Positions 42,761 through 54,403 of a DNA stretch of 64,000 nucleotides are shown piece after piece. Both the position numbers and the translations under genes were made by a program. Position 1 is the first letter of the stretch; the number at the start of each line of letters is the position of its first letter. The notes beneath the pieces were generated by a model. It was not told the DNA's origin, searched no databases, and was given only the letters and a program-made list of their open reading frames with translations. The DNA lies in the NCBI GenBank assembly GCA_902702965.1, contig CACRXP010000035.1, positions 63,328-127,327 of the forward strand, written 5' to 3'. The DNA is from Spirometra erinaceieuropaei (Eukaryota; Platyhelminthes; Cestoda; Diphyllobothriidea; Diphyllobothriidae).

Positions 42761-43019
42761 ATCTTCGTGTTATGAATATTTGAGTTGAAATCCCTCATGT
42801 ACAGCAGAATAATTGCGTAATATTAAGACGCAGCCAACATGAGGCCAGTTGCGTGCAAATACCAATCTAGCAGAGTAGGTACAGGGCTCTTAGCTAATAC
42901 CTGTGCTGTCAGTATAGTAAGTCATTCAGACTAGGGTTTGAATTCCTTCTAATGGAAACTGTATAGGATGTAGCTCAGAAACCCCAAAAGAAATTGAAAC
43001 CACAGTTCGATTCAAAAAT

Positions 43020-43960
43020 TATTAGGGAATAATTCATATTGGCCCAACCGTGTAAAACTCGGCGACCTCAGCGGGATTCGAACCCACGACAGCAAGGGTA
43101 GGGTTTGAGTACAGCCAGCGCTCTAACCACCTGAGCTACGAGAGCCCATCGGACGACGCGAGTTTAATCACATTTCATTACACGTAATTTTTGGAAGGCA
43201 GGATTACAAGCAGGCTTTATCAGTAACCAATCCAGAATCCACTAGATGATTACCAGGCTCACGTAATTCATAGGTGTTTTTGCATACTTTTAACAATTTA
43301 TATTGACCCAACTGTGCGAAACTCGGAGTCTCGGTGAGATTCGAACCGACACAGTAAGGGGAGGGTTTTGGTAAAGCCAACGCTCTAGTCACTTGAGCTA
43401 CGAGGCCCCGCCGGACGACGCAAGTTTAATCACAGTTGGGTCAATATGAATTATTCAAACTCTGCCAAAACACCTATGAATGACGTGATCGTGGTAGTCA
43501 TCTGGTGGATTCTAGGTGAATTACTTATGAAATTCTGCTTGGGCAAGCAGCTTACTGTATCATATTTGGTGGATTCCAGACGTTGCAGTAGGTTGGGCGG
43601 GTAACTTGACCCAAGTGTGATAAAACTCGCGTCGTCCGGCGGGGCCTCGTAGCTCAGGTGGTTAGAGCGTTGGCTGTACTGAAGCCTTCCCCTTTCTGCG
43701 TGGGTTCGAATCCCACTGAGGTTGCCGAGGTTTTCACGTCTGGGTCAATATGAATTATTCAAAATCTGCCAACCGACCGGGAGACGCGAGTTTAATTACA
43801 TTTGGGTCACGTTACCCGCCCAAGCTACTGCAACGTCTGGGATCCACCAAATACGATACAGTAAGCTGACTGCCTAAGCAGATACTGTCGTGGGTTCGAA
43901 TCCGACCAAGGCGCCGAGTCTTCCACAGTTGGGTCAATATAAATTATTCGAAATCTCCCA
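43020..43960. mobile_element. cluster of tRNA-like TIR elements, both orientations
   Basis: Three full cores lie at 43063-43146 (-), 43326-43408 (-) and 43643-43729 (+), with a partial + core at about 43880-43925. Each has the A-box gagctacgag/ctcgtagctc type, the B-box GGTTCGAATC or close variants, and terminal ttgacccaa/ttgggtcaa motifs. The intervening blocks (ggtggattccagacgttgca, ggcgggtaacttgaccc) repeat with them. It is a nested or tandem array of one repeat family. Confidence 0.7.
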
Positions 43961-44640
43961 AAACATTAGAGAATAGGAATACTTTTTCGAATCGAGAGAT
44001 GCGCTTCCGTTGAGTATGACATTTGAAGAAGCGGTGATTTTCTATCAGATGTGTACGAGGAAGGACATTTTTGTGCGTGTTTTCTGTAAAATGTGTTTGG
44101 ACTTATTCATACCAGTCAAGAACTTTTTACAGGGCGTGGCCAATGCAGGCGGTCGGAAAGAAACGCATTAAAAAGCTGGCATACTAATGCTGTATGATAA
44201 TCGATATTACAACCCCATCCAAGGCATCCCTTCAAATAGAAAAAAAATTTCTTAATTGCAGTCAGCAAGTCAAGAGTTACTTCACCTACTCTAACCTGTC
44301 AAGAAGAAAGCGCTTTGTGATTGAACGTCGGACCCAATGTGTGAGTTTTTTTGGCCCGGCATAAGTGGAAGCATTTAGTAATGTCCACTTGGCTTAGTGG
44401 CTCTGTTGACGATTGGACACCTACGATGGCATCAGATGAGCCGGTAAATTCCTCTGATAACCAAGTCCACTTTATTGAATGAGACAAACTAGAGCTAGAC
44501 ACGAGAATGGGCGCAAATTCAACACGACAAGCGACCCTGTTGCCAAACTGGAAATGAAATGTTTATTGTAGGTCTATTTGCCGTCGCCAGCCAGCCACAC
44601 GGAACAAGTGCGACTGCAGCTTACTGTACCATATTTGGTG
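43961..44640. other. non-coding stretch, partly foldback-like
   Basis: The block aaagctggcatactaatgct with tgataatcgatattacaacc near 44170-44225 looks like a diverged right arm of the foldback family. The rest is not recognised. A segment of about 80 bases (ggacccaatgt, ggcataagtgga, ttagtaatgtcc) is repeated at 45125. Confidence 0.35.
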
Positions 44641-44742
44641 GATCCCAGGCGTTGCTGTAGCTTGGGCGAGTAACTTGACCCAAATGTGATTAAACTCACG
44701 TCTCCAGGTCTGGCCTTGTAACTCAGGCCGCTTGAGCGTTGG

Positions 44743-45026
44743 CCAGGGCAACGGGCTCGTGGCCCGGTGGCTAGAGGCGTGGACTTCTAAACCAACAGGT
44801 CACGAGTTCGAGGCTCGGGTGTTCCACACTTCGGGCTTGGGTATGGCTGGCTGACGACGGCTAATAAGCCAGAAATGGCCATTCCAGTCTCCCTTGTCTT
44901 TGTCGGTAATACCATTCTGCCTATATATCATGTGCCGCTGTGCGGTTGCTGGTTGGGCTCGAGAGAGAGCCCTTAAGGCACAACGGAAGAGTGAGTTCCG
45001 TATGGACGATTGGTGAGCGCCCCCTA
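44743..45026 (+). mobile_element. tRNA-headed SINE, copy 3, full length
   Basis: The head has GGGCTCGTGGCCCGGTGGCT (A-box) and AGGTCACGAGTTCGAGGCTC (B-box). The body blocks ggtatggctggctgacgacg, gccagaaatggccattccag, tctttgtcggtaata and gggctcgagagagagccctt follow. The end is near gagttccgtatggacgattg. It directly follows a tRNA-like TIR fragment at about 44620-44740. Confidence 0.75.
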
Positions 45027-45243
45027 CCACAGAAAACAAAGTTCTTGATTGCAGACAGCAAGTCAGGAGTTACTTCACCTACTGTAATCTTTCAAGAACA
45101 TAGCGCTTTGTTGTGGTTGAACGTCGGACCCAATGTATGATTTTTTTGGCGCGGCATAAGTGGAACCATTTAGTAATGTCCATTTGGCTTAGTGGCTCTG
45201 TTGACCATCTTAATGGTAGAGAGGGAGGACGATTGGGCACCTG

Positions 45244-46235
45244 CAGTGAGTGACTGATCTCATGAAATGTTGACCGAAATTCGGAAATGCCTATTCGATT
45301 AGGTAGATTTACTTAGGTACCGTTACAATATTGATTAGTAAGCGGCATAATCCTAAATTGTTTCGGACTTGCCAGTATGTCGGATTTTGAATGCAGTTCT
45401 TTTTAACCTCCTACAGAAACCGCACTTGGCAAGAAATGACTACTTAAGTAGCATACATTTTTTACATTGCCTTTTGACGGCCGTATAAATTCAAATATAT
45501 TTTATAGGAAACATGCATAAAAGTATGCTTTCTTTTGCTCGTTCCGTAGAGAATCACGTTATCTTTACATTTTACACCTAAAGAAAGGGTATATTTAGGT
45601 TTTAGAAGAGTTTCCCAATGTCCGAATAATTTTGAGCCTGACAAGCCGTTGGATTAGTTTTTAGAAATTTCAGCCTACAAGGTGCATGCTTTCCGCGTAA
45701 CGAAGATCATATATTCCTCTATGCCTTTAAAAGGATACCATGTAGAGTACATAAAATATTGCCGTGGATGCGAACCATGCTCTACATTTCATGAGAAGTA
45801 TTGGCAAACGGACATGCACGATGCTGTATGAATGGACATTGCACGGTCTTTAAAATCTCATAAGTAGAAACTTCTAAAAGCTAAATACACCCTTCCTTCA
45901 GATATAAAATGCAAAGGTAACGTGGTTTCCTACCAATCGAGCAAAGGAAAGCATACTTTTATGCGTGTTTCCTATAAAATATATTTGAATTTATACGGCC
46001 ATCAAAAGTCAATGTAAAAATGTATACTACTTAAGTAGTCATTTCTTGCCAAGTACGTTTGCTGTAGGAGATCAAAAAGAAGTGCATTCAAAAGCCGACA
46101 TCTTGGCGAGTCCGAAACATAATAGGATTATGCCGCTTGATAATCAAGATTATAACAGTACCTAAGTAATTATTCCTAATCGAAAAGGAACTTCCAAGTT
46201 TCGGTTAACATTTCGTGAGATCGGTCACTCACTGT
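45244..46235 (+). mobile_element. foldback element, complete copy
   Basis: The left terminus is cagtgagtgactgatctcat and the right terminus gagatcggtcactcactgta. Arms match over about 400 bases, with a short asymmetrical centre near 45640-45850. It lies in the receptor intron between the LDLa exon and the 305-residue exon. Confidence 0.8.
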
Positions 46236-46429
46236 ACGATGGCATCAGGTGAACCCTGAAATTCCTCTGATAAACAAGTCCACTTTATTCAATGAAGCAA
46301 CTTATAACCAGACACGAGAATGGACGAAAAAGCAACACGCCAGGCGGCCCCGTTGCCAAACTGCAAATGAAATGTTTTAATAATGGAGGTAGTATGCATT
46401 CCGAGGGGATATAATAAAAGGAAAAGGCT

Positions 46430-47399
46430 CGTCGGAAAATCGAGGTATACTCGTGAATTTTCAAGTCGGTTACACCAACCCGTCGTCAGACGAAAATGAA
46501 AAGTGTGAGGGAGATAATCCTTCTGGGGAGCTAGGGCGACATCGAGGTTACATCGACAAGACAGACGTTTATGCGTGGGGGTGAAGAACGTGTTGGGATA
46601 GCTGGCGGACGTTAGGGGAGATGTTGGGGGTTTCACACATGGTTCACTCTGTGGGGGTGCTGAATCCGTGATATTCTACATGGCCGAACATGGATTAGCA
46701 GTTGGTGTCTTAGGGTGGGCGCAAGCCGACGAACCATGAACGTAAGCCTTCGTAGTGAGCGTCCAAATCGACATGGCGGTTGGTGCTATTGTTACGAGAG
46801 TGCCAAGCTTCTAGAGACTCTCGGGCTTATTTGGTGTTGGCACTAGCGATCACTTCGGTCCCCTCCCAGTTGAAGCGGTGATCACACTCAAGGGAGTGCG
46901 CAAATACGAGAGACAAGGGGTCCCGTCGGCGGATGGCCAACTTATGTTCGTTAATGCGGGTCCCAGGTCGTCGGCCGGTATGCCCAACATAAACGCTAGA
47001 GCAGTTTGCACATGGAATGCGGTAAATGACATTTGTTTGCTGCTCCTTCGGTATGGGGTCTTTTACCCGGGATAATGTTGTGCGCAATGAAGACGCCGGT
47101 TTGTGGGCGATGGAGATGCCGAATTGATCTAATTGTCGAGCGATCGCTTCTGAAATTCTCGGCATGTAGGGCAGGGAATAGAATTTCCGTGATACCCTGT
47201 CTCCGTTAGAGTCGACGTTTTGTGGTTGTTGCTGGCATCTGAGACAATTTTTCACAAAGCTCACCGGGTATACGTTGAGTCGAAAAAAGCGATACAAGTA
47301 AGCCAGTTCTTTTTTGAGTAAATCGGCGCTACTGCAGCAACGATAGACCCTGTGGAAAAGGGTCCGAACACAGAACACGTCAAAAAACGTGACCTTCAC
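46430..47399 (-). pseudogene. PLE reverse transcriptase end and GIY-YIG endonuclease
   Basis: On the - strand the first half (residues about 1-110) is the region joining reverse transcriptase to endonuclease (LLKKELAYLYRFFRLNVYPV then SFVKNCLRC). Then come KPASSLRTTLSRVKDPIPKE and the endonuclease VIYRIPCANCSSVYVGHTGR with RINEHKLAIRRRDPLS. A TAA near 46827 interrupts ANTK-ARESLEAWHSRNNSTNR, the catalytic-Glu end, which continues in frame after it. The 3' end (46430-46800) has cgtcgtcagacgaaaatg and caagtcggttacacc, a different terminal type from the 42.7-kb family. This is a second PLE lineage. Confidence 0.75.
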
Positions 47400-48025
47400 T
47401 TTCGATAGCTTTTAAATGAACCTCTTTTCGGTCATCTGCAAAAACTACACTCTGTATGAAATTTTCCCGCTGATGTTCGATGTTTCGATGAAGTGTTTAT
47501 TGCAGGTCTATCTGCTGTCGCCAGCCAGTCACGGCACAAGTACGGCTGCACTTGATCAAAGCTCTCAAAACATCAACCGGAAAACAAATTTGGAGCACAG
47601 TTATGATAATGGTAGCGCGCAAAGAAGGGCTGCGCCGTTGTGTTAGAAGACAATTTATGGACATTTCAGCCACCTAGTTTGATTGCATAGCCACTCAGCT
47701 TAATTCCGACACGCGTCAAGTATGCGGCAGGAGGGGGGAGGGGGGTGTGAGGTCAGCTAAAAACATGCCTTCTTTACGATAACAAGCATTATCCGCTAAA
47801 CGTAAGGGCTTTGGAAGCAGCCATCTAGGGGGACAACTCGGCCTTCCATCACGCTATTTGGACCTTCAGGCCCTATTAGATTCAGGCTGTCCCAGCCGGA
47901 TCGAACGCGTAAAAAAAACGTGACCTTCACTTTCGATATTCACCCTACATTTGGATAGCTTTTAAATGAACCTCTTTTCAGCCATCTGCAAAAACTACAC
48001 TTTGTATGGCATTTTCGCGTTGATG
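47400..48025. other. non-coding stretch with a short duplicated block
   Basis: The block gtgaccttcactttcgata / agcttttaaatgaacctctt and catctgcaaaaactacact occurs at about 47388-47480 and again at 47920-48025, with one small insertion. Nothing else is recognised. Confidence 0.45.
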
Positions 48026-48027
48026 TT

Positions 48028-48560
48028 CGATGCTCTTGTAAATTCAATTATATTTTATTGAAAACGTGCATAAAAATATTCTTTCTTGTACTTATTTGGT
48101 ATAAAATTACGTCTTCTTCAAATTTTCTACTTGAAAAGTGAGTACCTTTCAGTTTTTAGAAACTTTTTTCAATTCCCGAACAATTCTTTGCTCACCCGCC
48201 GTTACGTTTGCAATCGGGGTTTTCGAACTACATGCCGTATACATTCCGTCAAATAAATATACAAATCTCTATATGCCGTTAGAAGGACATAATAGAAGAT
48301 TCATAAAATGTTGCAAAGGGCTGATCTGATGCCGCACGAATGAACACTTCGAAATCTTAAAAAATTACATAATTAGAAGCTTTTAAAACCAAAAAACGAC
48401 TTTTATTTATGCGTAAGATTTGAAAAAAAACGTGTTTCGCTGCAAAATAAGTATCAGAAAGAATATTTTTGTGCCCGTTTTCTACAAAATATAATTGAGC
48501 TTATAGGGGCATCGAAACTCAACGAGAAATCCTCATACTACCGCAAGCAGTCACTTTTTA
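48028..48560. mobile_element. foldback element, diverged copy
   Basis: Inverted arms at about 48028-48290 and 48340-48560 (aaattcaattatattttatt, cataaaaatattctttcttg and their inverses). Both outer termini are lost or diverged. Confidence 0.55.
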
Positions 48561-48624
48561 CAGAGTGCAAAAAATCAGCATCTACACTAACATTTTTACA
48601 TTAACATCTATAGTAAAAATGTAG

Positions 48625-49790
48625 ACTTTTGGCACACCACTAAGCCTGAAAGCACACTAATTCTTAACAGATATTTAAATGCAAACTTGGCCAAAACACT
48701 GCTTTCAAACGTTGCTCTATTTCTGCTGTCCCAATTGCTTATTTTTTGCGTGGGCGGACGTTCTGCACATCGGAAACTGATGTCTACACAACCAGAACCA
48801 TTTTTAACCTTTTCGGAATTTTATGCTTTTCTAAAAAAACTTGACATTTCTAAACAGCGTAACATTAGCTTTGAGATTTCTTCAATGTTTTAAATTCCCC
48901 CTTAGAGTTTTTATTTATTAACAGATGAATTGGGTACACGCAGTACTGTCGGTTTGCGGGTGATTAGCAATCAGCCATGGATTCCGACACCTTTCATGTG
49001 TCAGGTCACGAACTGTATGCCTTCGAGATGAACTGAAGATTGCGAAGATTCACCCATCTTCGAATAAAGACGGAGATCTGGAGATGTGAGTTATTCATAA
49101 TAAAGGACTTGGTTTATTTCATATACAGGTGCGTGAATCAAGTCAGCAATTTGGCAATTCAGTATGTGTCTTAATCTTAATCAACGAATTCTCAGGAAAC
49201 CGTTTTGGAATATACACGCAGATATTACACTAACTCTTAGAAGACATTTTAATGTAAACAGCACTAAAACACTATTATTAAACTTTATTCTATTCATGCT
49301 GCCATATTTACTCAATCGCTGGTCATGAATTGGTGTCGGTTTTCGAGTGATTAACAATCATTCGTGAATTTCGACACTAATCAGGTGTTAGGTCACTCAT
49401 TGTATGTGCGCATAACGGCAGTTTGTCCAGAGAAAGCAACAAGGTGTCGGAGATGAACTTGTGAGTTACGCGTGAAGCTGTTTCCGTACCTACCACCCTC
49501 CAAAAGCAGGAAGGCTGGAGATATCTCGTACATTCAAAACCGAAATTTACTAAAGTACACCCATTTTTGACGTTTTCGACATTTTCTGTTGTTTTTGGAA
49601 AGATTGGTATTTCGAAACAACGTAATATAACCCTTAATATTTCTCTTAGGCTTGCAATTCCCTTAAAGTCGTTGGTTATAAATATAGATATAGTTGGTCA
49701 ATTGATTGGTGGCGGTTTGAGTGATTAGCAATCATTCGTGGATTTCGACACCCTTCTCCAGTAAGGTCATAAACTGCATGTCCGTAAAAC
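48625..49790 (+). repeat. three diverged repeat units
   Basis: Units at about 48640-49020, 49215-49410 and 49560-49785 share agcaatca-tcgtg/gattccgacacc, aggtcac-aactg and, in the first two, aaaacactgcttt/aaaacactattat-type blocks. Similarity is loose. No coding content. Confidence 0.4.
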
Positions 49791-49903
49791 CGGACAACAA
49801 ATCGGTCTGTTCTAACGTATAGTGCGGTAAAACTGAAGGAAAGTACGCTGATTTCTGACCTTTCCTAGGTGCACAAACTCCGCAAAAAATAAAAAGGACT
49901 TAC

Positions 49904-50035
49904 ACTCATCGCAGCCCACTTCGTCGGATTCATCGCGACATTCTGCGATGCCATTACAGACGTCATAGATGGCAATACAGGCAGACCCATCATTGCACTG
50001 GAACTGCAGATTGGGTTTCTTGCAAACTGAACGAA
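49904..50035 (-). CDS. MANSC-LDLa receptor, LDL-receptor class A exon
   Basis: A 132-nt exon from acceptor tatcactccatgctccag to donor GAGT|GTAAGT, phase 1 at both ends, which is typical of LDLa module exons. It encodes one complete LDLa repeat, CKKPNLQFQCNDGSACIAIY followed by DVCNGIAECRDESDEVGC. All six cysteines are present in the family spacing, and the calcium-binding acidic motif (Asp-Glu-Ser-Asp-Glu) is intact. LDLa modules fold around Ca2+ and bind ligands on the extracellular side. One module is present, as in LRP11-type proteins that pair MANSC with LDLa. Confidence 0.92.
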
Positions 50036-50419
50036 CTGGAGCATGGAGTGATAAAAAAGGAGGAGCTAAGAACGTGACCGAGAAAATGAAAGAATTCGAA
50101 AAGTGGTGCCATTTCACTGCAAATGGAAGAACCACAAAGGGGCCATCAACCAGGGTTATGCGTTTCACCTGTCAAAATGTTTGGACAAAATGCGGAATGT
50201 ATCGTTCTTCTCAATCGCAAATGGGGATCCAGCTTACAGAGATCTATTCACAGAAGTTGGGAGGGTCAGATCCGAGTTGAACCTATCGGCGGAGCTTTCA
50301 ACAGGGTAAAGTTTCTAGGGTCAACTAAGCCCAACGTCATCTGGGCCACTGGTGATTCTTCGAGTTCTGGCTTTTATTTTCCTCGGCCGACATTTCGGCA
50401 GTTGAGGACGACAACGTCC

Positions 50420-50625
50420 GCCGCGAGCCCCAAGCACCGGCATCTTGAGCACGGAAGGCAGACCTACGCAGCATCTACCGCACTCACTCTCTCTTATCTC
50501 ATCCACCTGACTCCGGCGACCAGAAGCAGGCGTGGTCGGTCTACGCGTGCCACGCACGTCACGGTTCGCGCTGCATGCAGCAGCCTACATAAATGAAAGT
50601 GCCATAAAGACAACGGAAGACAGCA
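50420..50625 (+). repeat. W repeat, copy 7, partial
   Basis: The blocks acctacgcagcatctaccgc, ccacctgactccggcgacca and gtgccataaagacaacgga. The gtcgttgccgacgatg end is replaced by ccggcatcttgagcacgga. Confidence 0.5.
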
Positions 50626-50650
50626 GTCATTGCTGAGAACGACCGAGGTA

Positions 50651-52105
50651 AAGTAGGTGGGCTAACTCATGAAATGTCAACCGAAGTTCCCAAATGCGTT
50701 TTCGTTTCGAAAAGATTCATTAAGTAGCATTGTGAAATTAATCATCGTGCAGCGTAATCCTATAATAATTCAGTTGCCTCAGGATGCCGGCTTTCGAACG
50801 AACTTCCTTACGGCTGCATACAAAAACTACACTCTGTAAAAAATGACTACTAAAATAGCATGAACCTTTCTCATTGATTTTCGATGCCCCTAAAAGTCCA
50901 ATTATAGTTCATGGAAAACATGCATAAAAATATTCATTCTCTCGCTCATCCGGTAGAAAATGACGTCTTCTTTTAATTTTATACTCGAAGGAAGGGTATA
51001 ATTCCGTTTTCAAAAACTTTTCCAATTCCCGAATAGTTTTTAACTCGGTCAAGAGTTTCCAAACTATACGCCGTATACTTCCCGCGTGCGGAAATCCTTA
51101 CATTTCTCTACGGTATTAAAAGCAGACTATGTGAGGTTCATAATATTTAGTAGTGGGTTTGAGCCATAGTGTTAACTTTACAAGCCATATTGGTAAATGC
51201 AGAAACATGGCGTTTTATGAACGGCCATTTGAGGGTATTAAAAAATCTCACAATTAGAAACTTTTTGAAAACCGAATTATACCCTACCTTCGAGCATAAA
51301 CATGGAAGAGGAGGTAATTTTATATCGAATGAGCAAAATAATAAATATTTTCATGCATGTTTTCCCCAAAATATAATTGAATTACTAAGGGCATCGAAAA
51401 TCAATGGGAAAAATGCATGCCACTTAAGTAGTCGTTTTTTACGGAGTCTAGTTTTTGCATGCGGCCGGGAAGTAGTTCGTTCGAAAGCCGGCATGCTGAA
51501 GTAACTGAATTATTATAGAACTATGCTGTATGATTACAGGTAAATTACAGGCAACTGCACGGCGATCTCATTCAAACCTACAGGATTGTCAGAGGCCATG
51601 AGTGCGTCCTAGACTTTGATAAATTCTTCGAATTGGCCGGGACTGACCGTCTGCGAGGTCATTCCATCAAACTGCAGAGGAAGCTGGCTCATTCGGACGT
51701 CCGACGGAACGTCTTCTCTAACAGGGTCACTGGGGCATGGAACGGACTCCCTGATGCGGTGGTTCTTTCCGAAACTGTCGAATTCTTTAAGTGCAGACTA
51801 GATGCTCATTTGTTGAGAAACTACTGTAAATATAATCACGATTGTTTTAGCGGCGGCAGTTTGCGCCTGGCTCACACTTACGGCTAACTTTTAAAGTTTT
51901 TGCATTTGCTGATGTAATTGATGACTTTATTTCTGTTTATCGATATGAATAGGGAACTCAAGGGAGAAAGCCTCATTCCCTCAATAAACGGACTTAAACC
52001 GACTTATGATGATTATTTTTACAACCCGACTTAATTAATCTTTTCGAAACGAGAACGCATTTCGGAATTTCAGTTGACATTTCATGAGTCGGCCCACGCA
52101 CTGTA
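50651..52105 (+). mobile_element. foldback element (second subfamily) split by a LINE fragment
   Basis: The left terminus is agtaggtgggctaactcatg and the right terminus is catttcatgagtcggcccac-gcactgta. The arms are of the subfamily with gcgttttcgtttcgaaaag. The right arm is interrupted at about 51540 and resumes at about 52010 (tttttacaacccgacttaat). Confidence 0.7.
51543..52012 (+). pseudogene. LINE (CR1/RTE-like) reverse transcriptase C-terminal fragment with 3' UTR
   Basis: The frame reads GDLIQTYRIVRGHECVLDFD followed by KFFELAGTDRLRGHSIKLQR. Then come RRNVFSNRVTGAWNGLPDAV and ETVEFFKCRLDAHL, ending TYG and a stop at about 51885. This order (GDLI-x-TY, RGH-x-x-KL, RR-x-x-FSNRV-x-x-WN-x-LP, FK-x-x-LD) is the conserved end of non-LTR reverse transcriptases. 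A 3' tail of about 125 bases with cctcaataaacggac ends where the foldback arm resumes. It is a typical 5'-truncated insertion into the foldback element. Confidence 0.85.
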
Positions 52106-52389
52106 ACCCCTTGTTAGGCAGCCTCTCAAGACTTGGCCTTGTTAGACGATCCCCTAGTGTCGACGCCTTTTTCTCTCTCTCTCTTCCCCACCCCATCCGC
52201 TGGTCAACTGCGCCAGTCAATCAACGGGTAATGTGATTGAACACAGTTCGTTCAGGGACGGATAAATGAGCAGAATGACTGCCGCCACATTCTTGCTGCG
52301 CACTGTTCCGAGTGAACATCTGAGACTGGGAAGCCAGTGTGGTGAACACAGGTCAACACCCATCGGGTCAGTTTTAAGTGACACCAAGT

Positions 52390-52575
52390 GGTTTTGCCGA
52401 CTGTGGCAGTGGTGTGCTCATTTCTGGCTCATTTGTCGTCATCAGTTAGCCGTGTTACAGCCCAGACTGCACGCCTCAGCTTTTAACCGAATTAGTCTAG
52501 CACGCTGGCGTGTTTGACAACGATAAATGGGCCAGAAATGGTCAGTTCAGTGTACAGGTCCTTGTCGGACCTATT
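52390..52575. mobile_element. tRNA-headed SINE, diverged fragment
   Basis: Body blocks such as ctcatttctggctcatttgt, cgtcatcagttagccgtgtt and, inverted, gataaatgggccagaaatgg with tccttgtcgga. Two short pieces in opposite orientation. Confidence 0.45.
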
Positions 52576-52599
52576 TGGCTACGTGTGTATACGGAAAAA

Positions 52600-53345
52600 T
52601 GACATTCACAGTACTACCGTCGAGAATAACGATGTCCATCATGTACCGTGCAACATGGCGGGTGATGACATACACGTGAATCAGTTAATAATGATGGTAG
52701 ACTTGCACTGCATCCACCGCACTCTCCCCCCTTACCTACCTGAACCCGGTGTCAAAACAGAGACAAGGAGACCGGAGGCGGGATCGGGCGCAGTGCGCGT
52801 GCCCCACACGCCTAATCCGCGCAAAAAACGATCAGGATTCTACAGAAACCAGCAGGGCGGCGCACATCCCAACTAGGTGAGAGTGCCATAGCGGCCATAT
52901 TGAGGAGGCTTTACAGTCTAACTCTCCGTCCTTAGAGGACCGAGTTATACCGTTAGCTGGCATCCCTGTAAGTCACGGCTTTTTGCGACCCGCGATAAGT
53001 TAACAGCGCGTCAAATCGTTTATGGTGAGGAATACGCGCTGAGTGCCACGCAGACGTGGTCCTCACTGGCTCTTCCCTCTCCAGTCCATTGTGCGAACAG
53101 GTCGATCATCTCATGCGAGCACTGGGTTCAGATGACTGGCGCGGCGCGAATCTGCGTCTAGGCGTACCAACGCGCACCCCACCCGATGTGCTGCGTTTGT
53201 TATGCGTGCACAGCCAAAACAACACATGCCGTGCCCTGACCTGGCTCGCGTGTTGGTTCAGCGCAAATGCCGCATGGCCCATCGCGGGGGGCAAATACAG
53301 GAAAATAATCCGCAACGATCGGGTGAAGGCCCCCAAACATACATG
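52600..53345. repeat. W repeat, copies 8 and 9
   Basis: 52600-52920 (+) has acgatgtccatcatgtacc, acttgcactgcatccaccgc and caaggagaccggag. 53100-53300 has the far-end blocks ggcgcggcgaatctgcgtct-type, taggcgtaccaacgcgcacc and gctcgcgtgttggttcagcg. They may be one interrupted element. Confidence 0.45.
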
Positions 53346-53524
53346 ACCAGCCAAAGGCACCTGTTTTACGGGGAAGGCGGTGATAAGGGTTTTACGGGCG
53401 GGGTCTATGCATGCATAGAGTAATGGCAAAATAAGTATAGATAATTGGTAAATTCGTCTTTCGTGCGCAAAAGTTTTAATGCACTGACATATAGCAACCA
53501 AAATTATGCAGAACAATCAGAAAA

Positions 53525-53672
53525 ATAAAAATTAGGTGTCTACAACGATCGCTTCTCAAATCTCTGAGCTGAGGTGATTGCAGACAATGCACCAGACTGT
53601 CTAAAACGATTGCTTCTCAACTCTCATAGCTTATTTCATTGTAGATAACGCACCCGACCGTCTACAACAGAC
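53525..53672 (+). repeat. short tandem repeat, about 67-bp unit
   Basis: Two units (gtctacaacgatcgcttctc / gtctaaaacgattgcttctc, then gattgcagacaatgcaccag / cattgtagataacgcacccg) plus the start of a third. Confidence 0.6.
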
Positions 53673-54164
53673 GACCCAACCTTGTACGACGAAACATCAA
53701 ACCGAAGTAGTCGTGTCGGACCTAACTCCACTTAAATAAGTACTAGTATGTATTCTTTGTATGTCACAGATGCTTGGGGACCTTCACCCGATCCTTACCA
53801 AATAATCAAAACGCCACCCTTCCCTAGCAGACCAGTTATGCAATGTTGTTTTCACACATCGGCAATAATGAGTGCCTTCTTGCTTCCGAGACACGCATTG
53901 TTTTTCTCCCACAGCGTGCCGCGCTACATATGCGCAGGACGATAGCGGTTGGGTGTGTGATATAGATCCGGCAGGGGTCTCCGACCCCCAAAAAACCAAT
54001 CAACGTGCAAGTCATCACAAGGACCCACAGCCAATGTTGGAACCCGTCGCTTACAAGGAGTCAATTACCACCTTTTTACGAGCATGAATTCGACTGAGTC
54101 GCAGCTGACACAAAACTTCCTGCCAACAGTTGACCAGTATTTGGGGTTAAAAGTAAATACCTAC

Positions 54165-54278
54165 CACACGTATGCATCTTCTCAATCCAGCCGGCCTGGC
54201 AGATGCATAAACCAGAGTCACAGATGGTATTCTCATCGGTACAGGGGACGGCGGGTCCACAGCGTCCGTGCAGCGTGC
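54165..54278 (-). CDS. MANSC-LDLa receptor, EB/EGF-like exon
   Basis: A 114-nt exon from acceptor cttgtctgcttattag to donor TGTG|GTAGGT, phase 1 at both ends. It encodes 38 residues: TLHGRCGPAVPCTDENTICD followed by SGLCICQAGWIEKMHTCG. The cysteine pattern C-x5-C-x6-C-x4-C-x-C-x-x-x-W and a final Cys is that of EB or short EGF-like modules of invertebrate surface proteins. It precedes the LDLa exon on the gene strand and joins it in phase. EGF versus EB cannot be settled from one unit. Confidence 0.8.
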
Positions 54279-54403
54279 CTAATAAGCAGACAAGGGAACG
54301 TTCACTTAAAGGTGTCTCAATTTACACACAGCGGAATAAAAGCATCAAGACAGATACGACACAGCTCCACGCTTGGTACTGAGGCTGTGAGCTTGTTGGA
54401 CGT

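Noticed and set aside
44743..44830. A second functional tRNA gene at the SINE head
   Set aside because: The same head and body recur at five sites with mutations in the stems; it is a SINE head.
46470..46510. Hammerhead core in the 46-kb PLE end
   Set aside because: CTGACGA is present, but a GAAAC box at the right distance and a matching stem II are not convincing.
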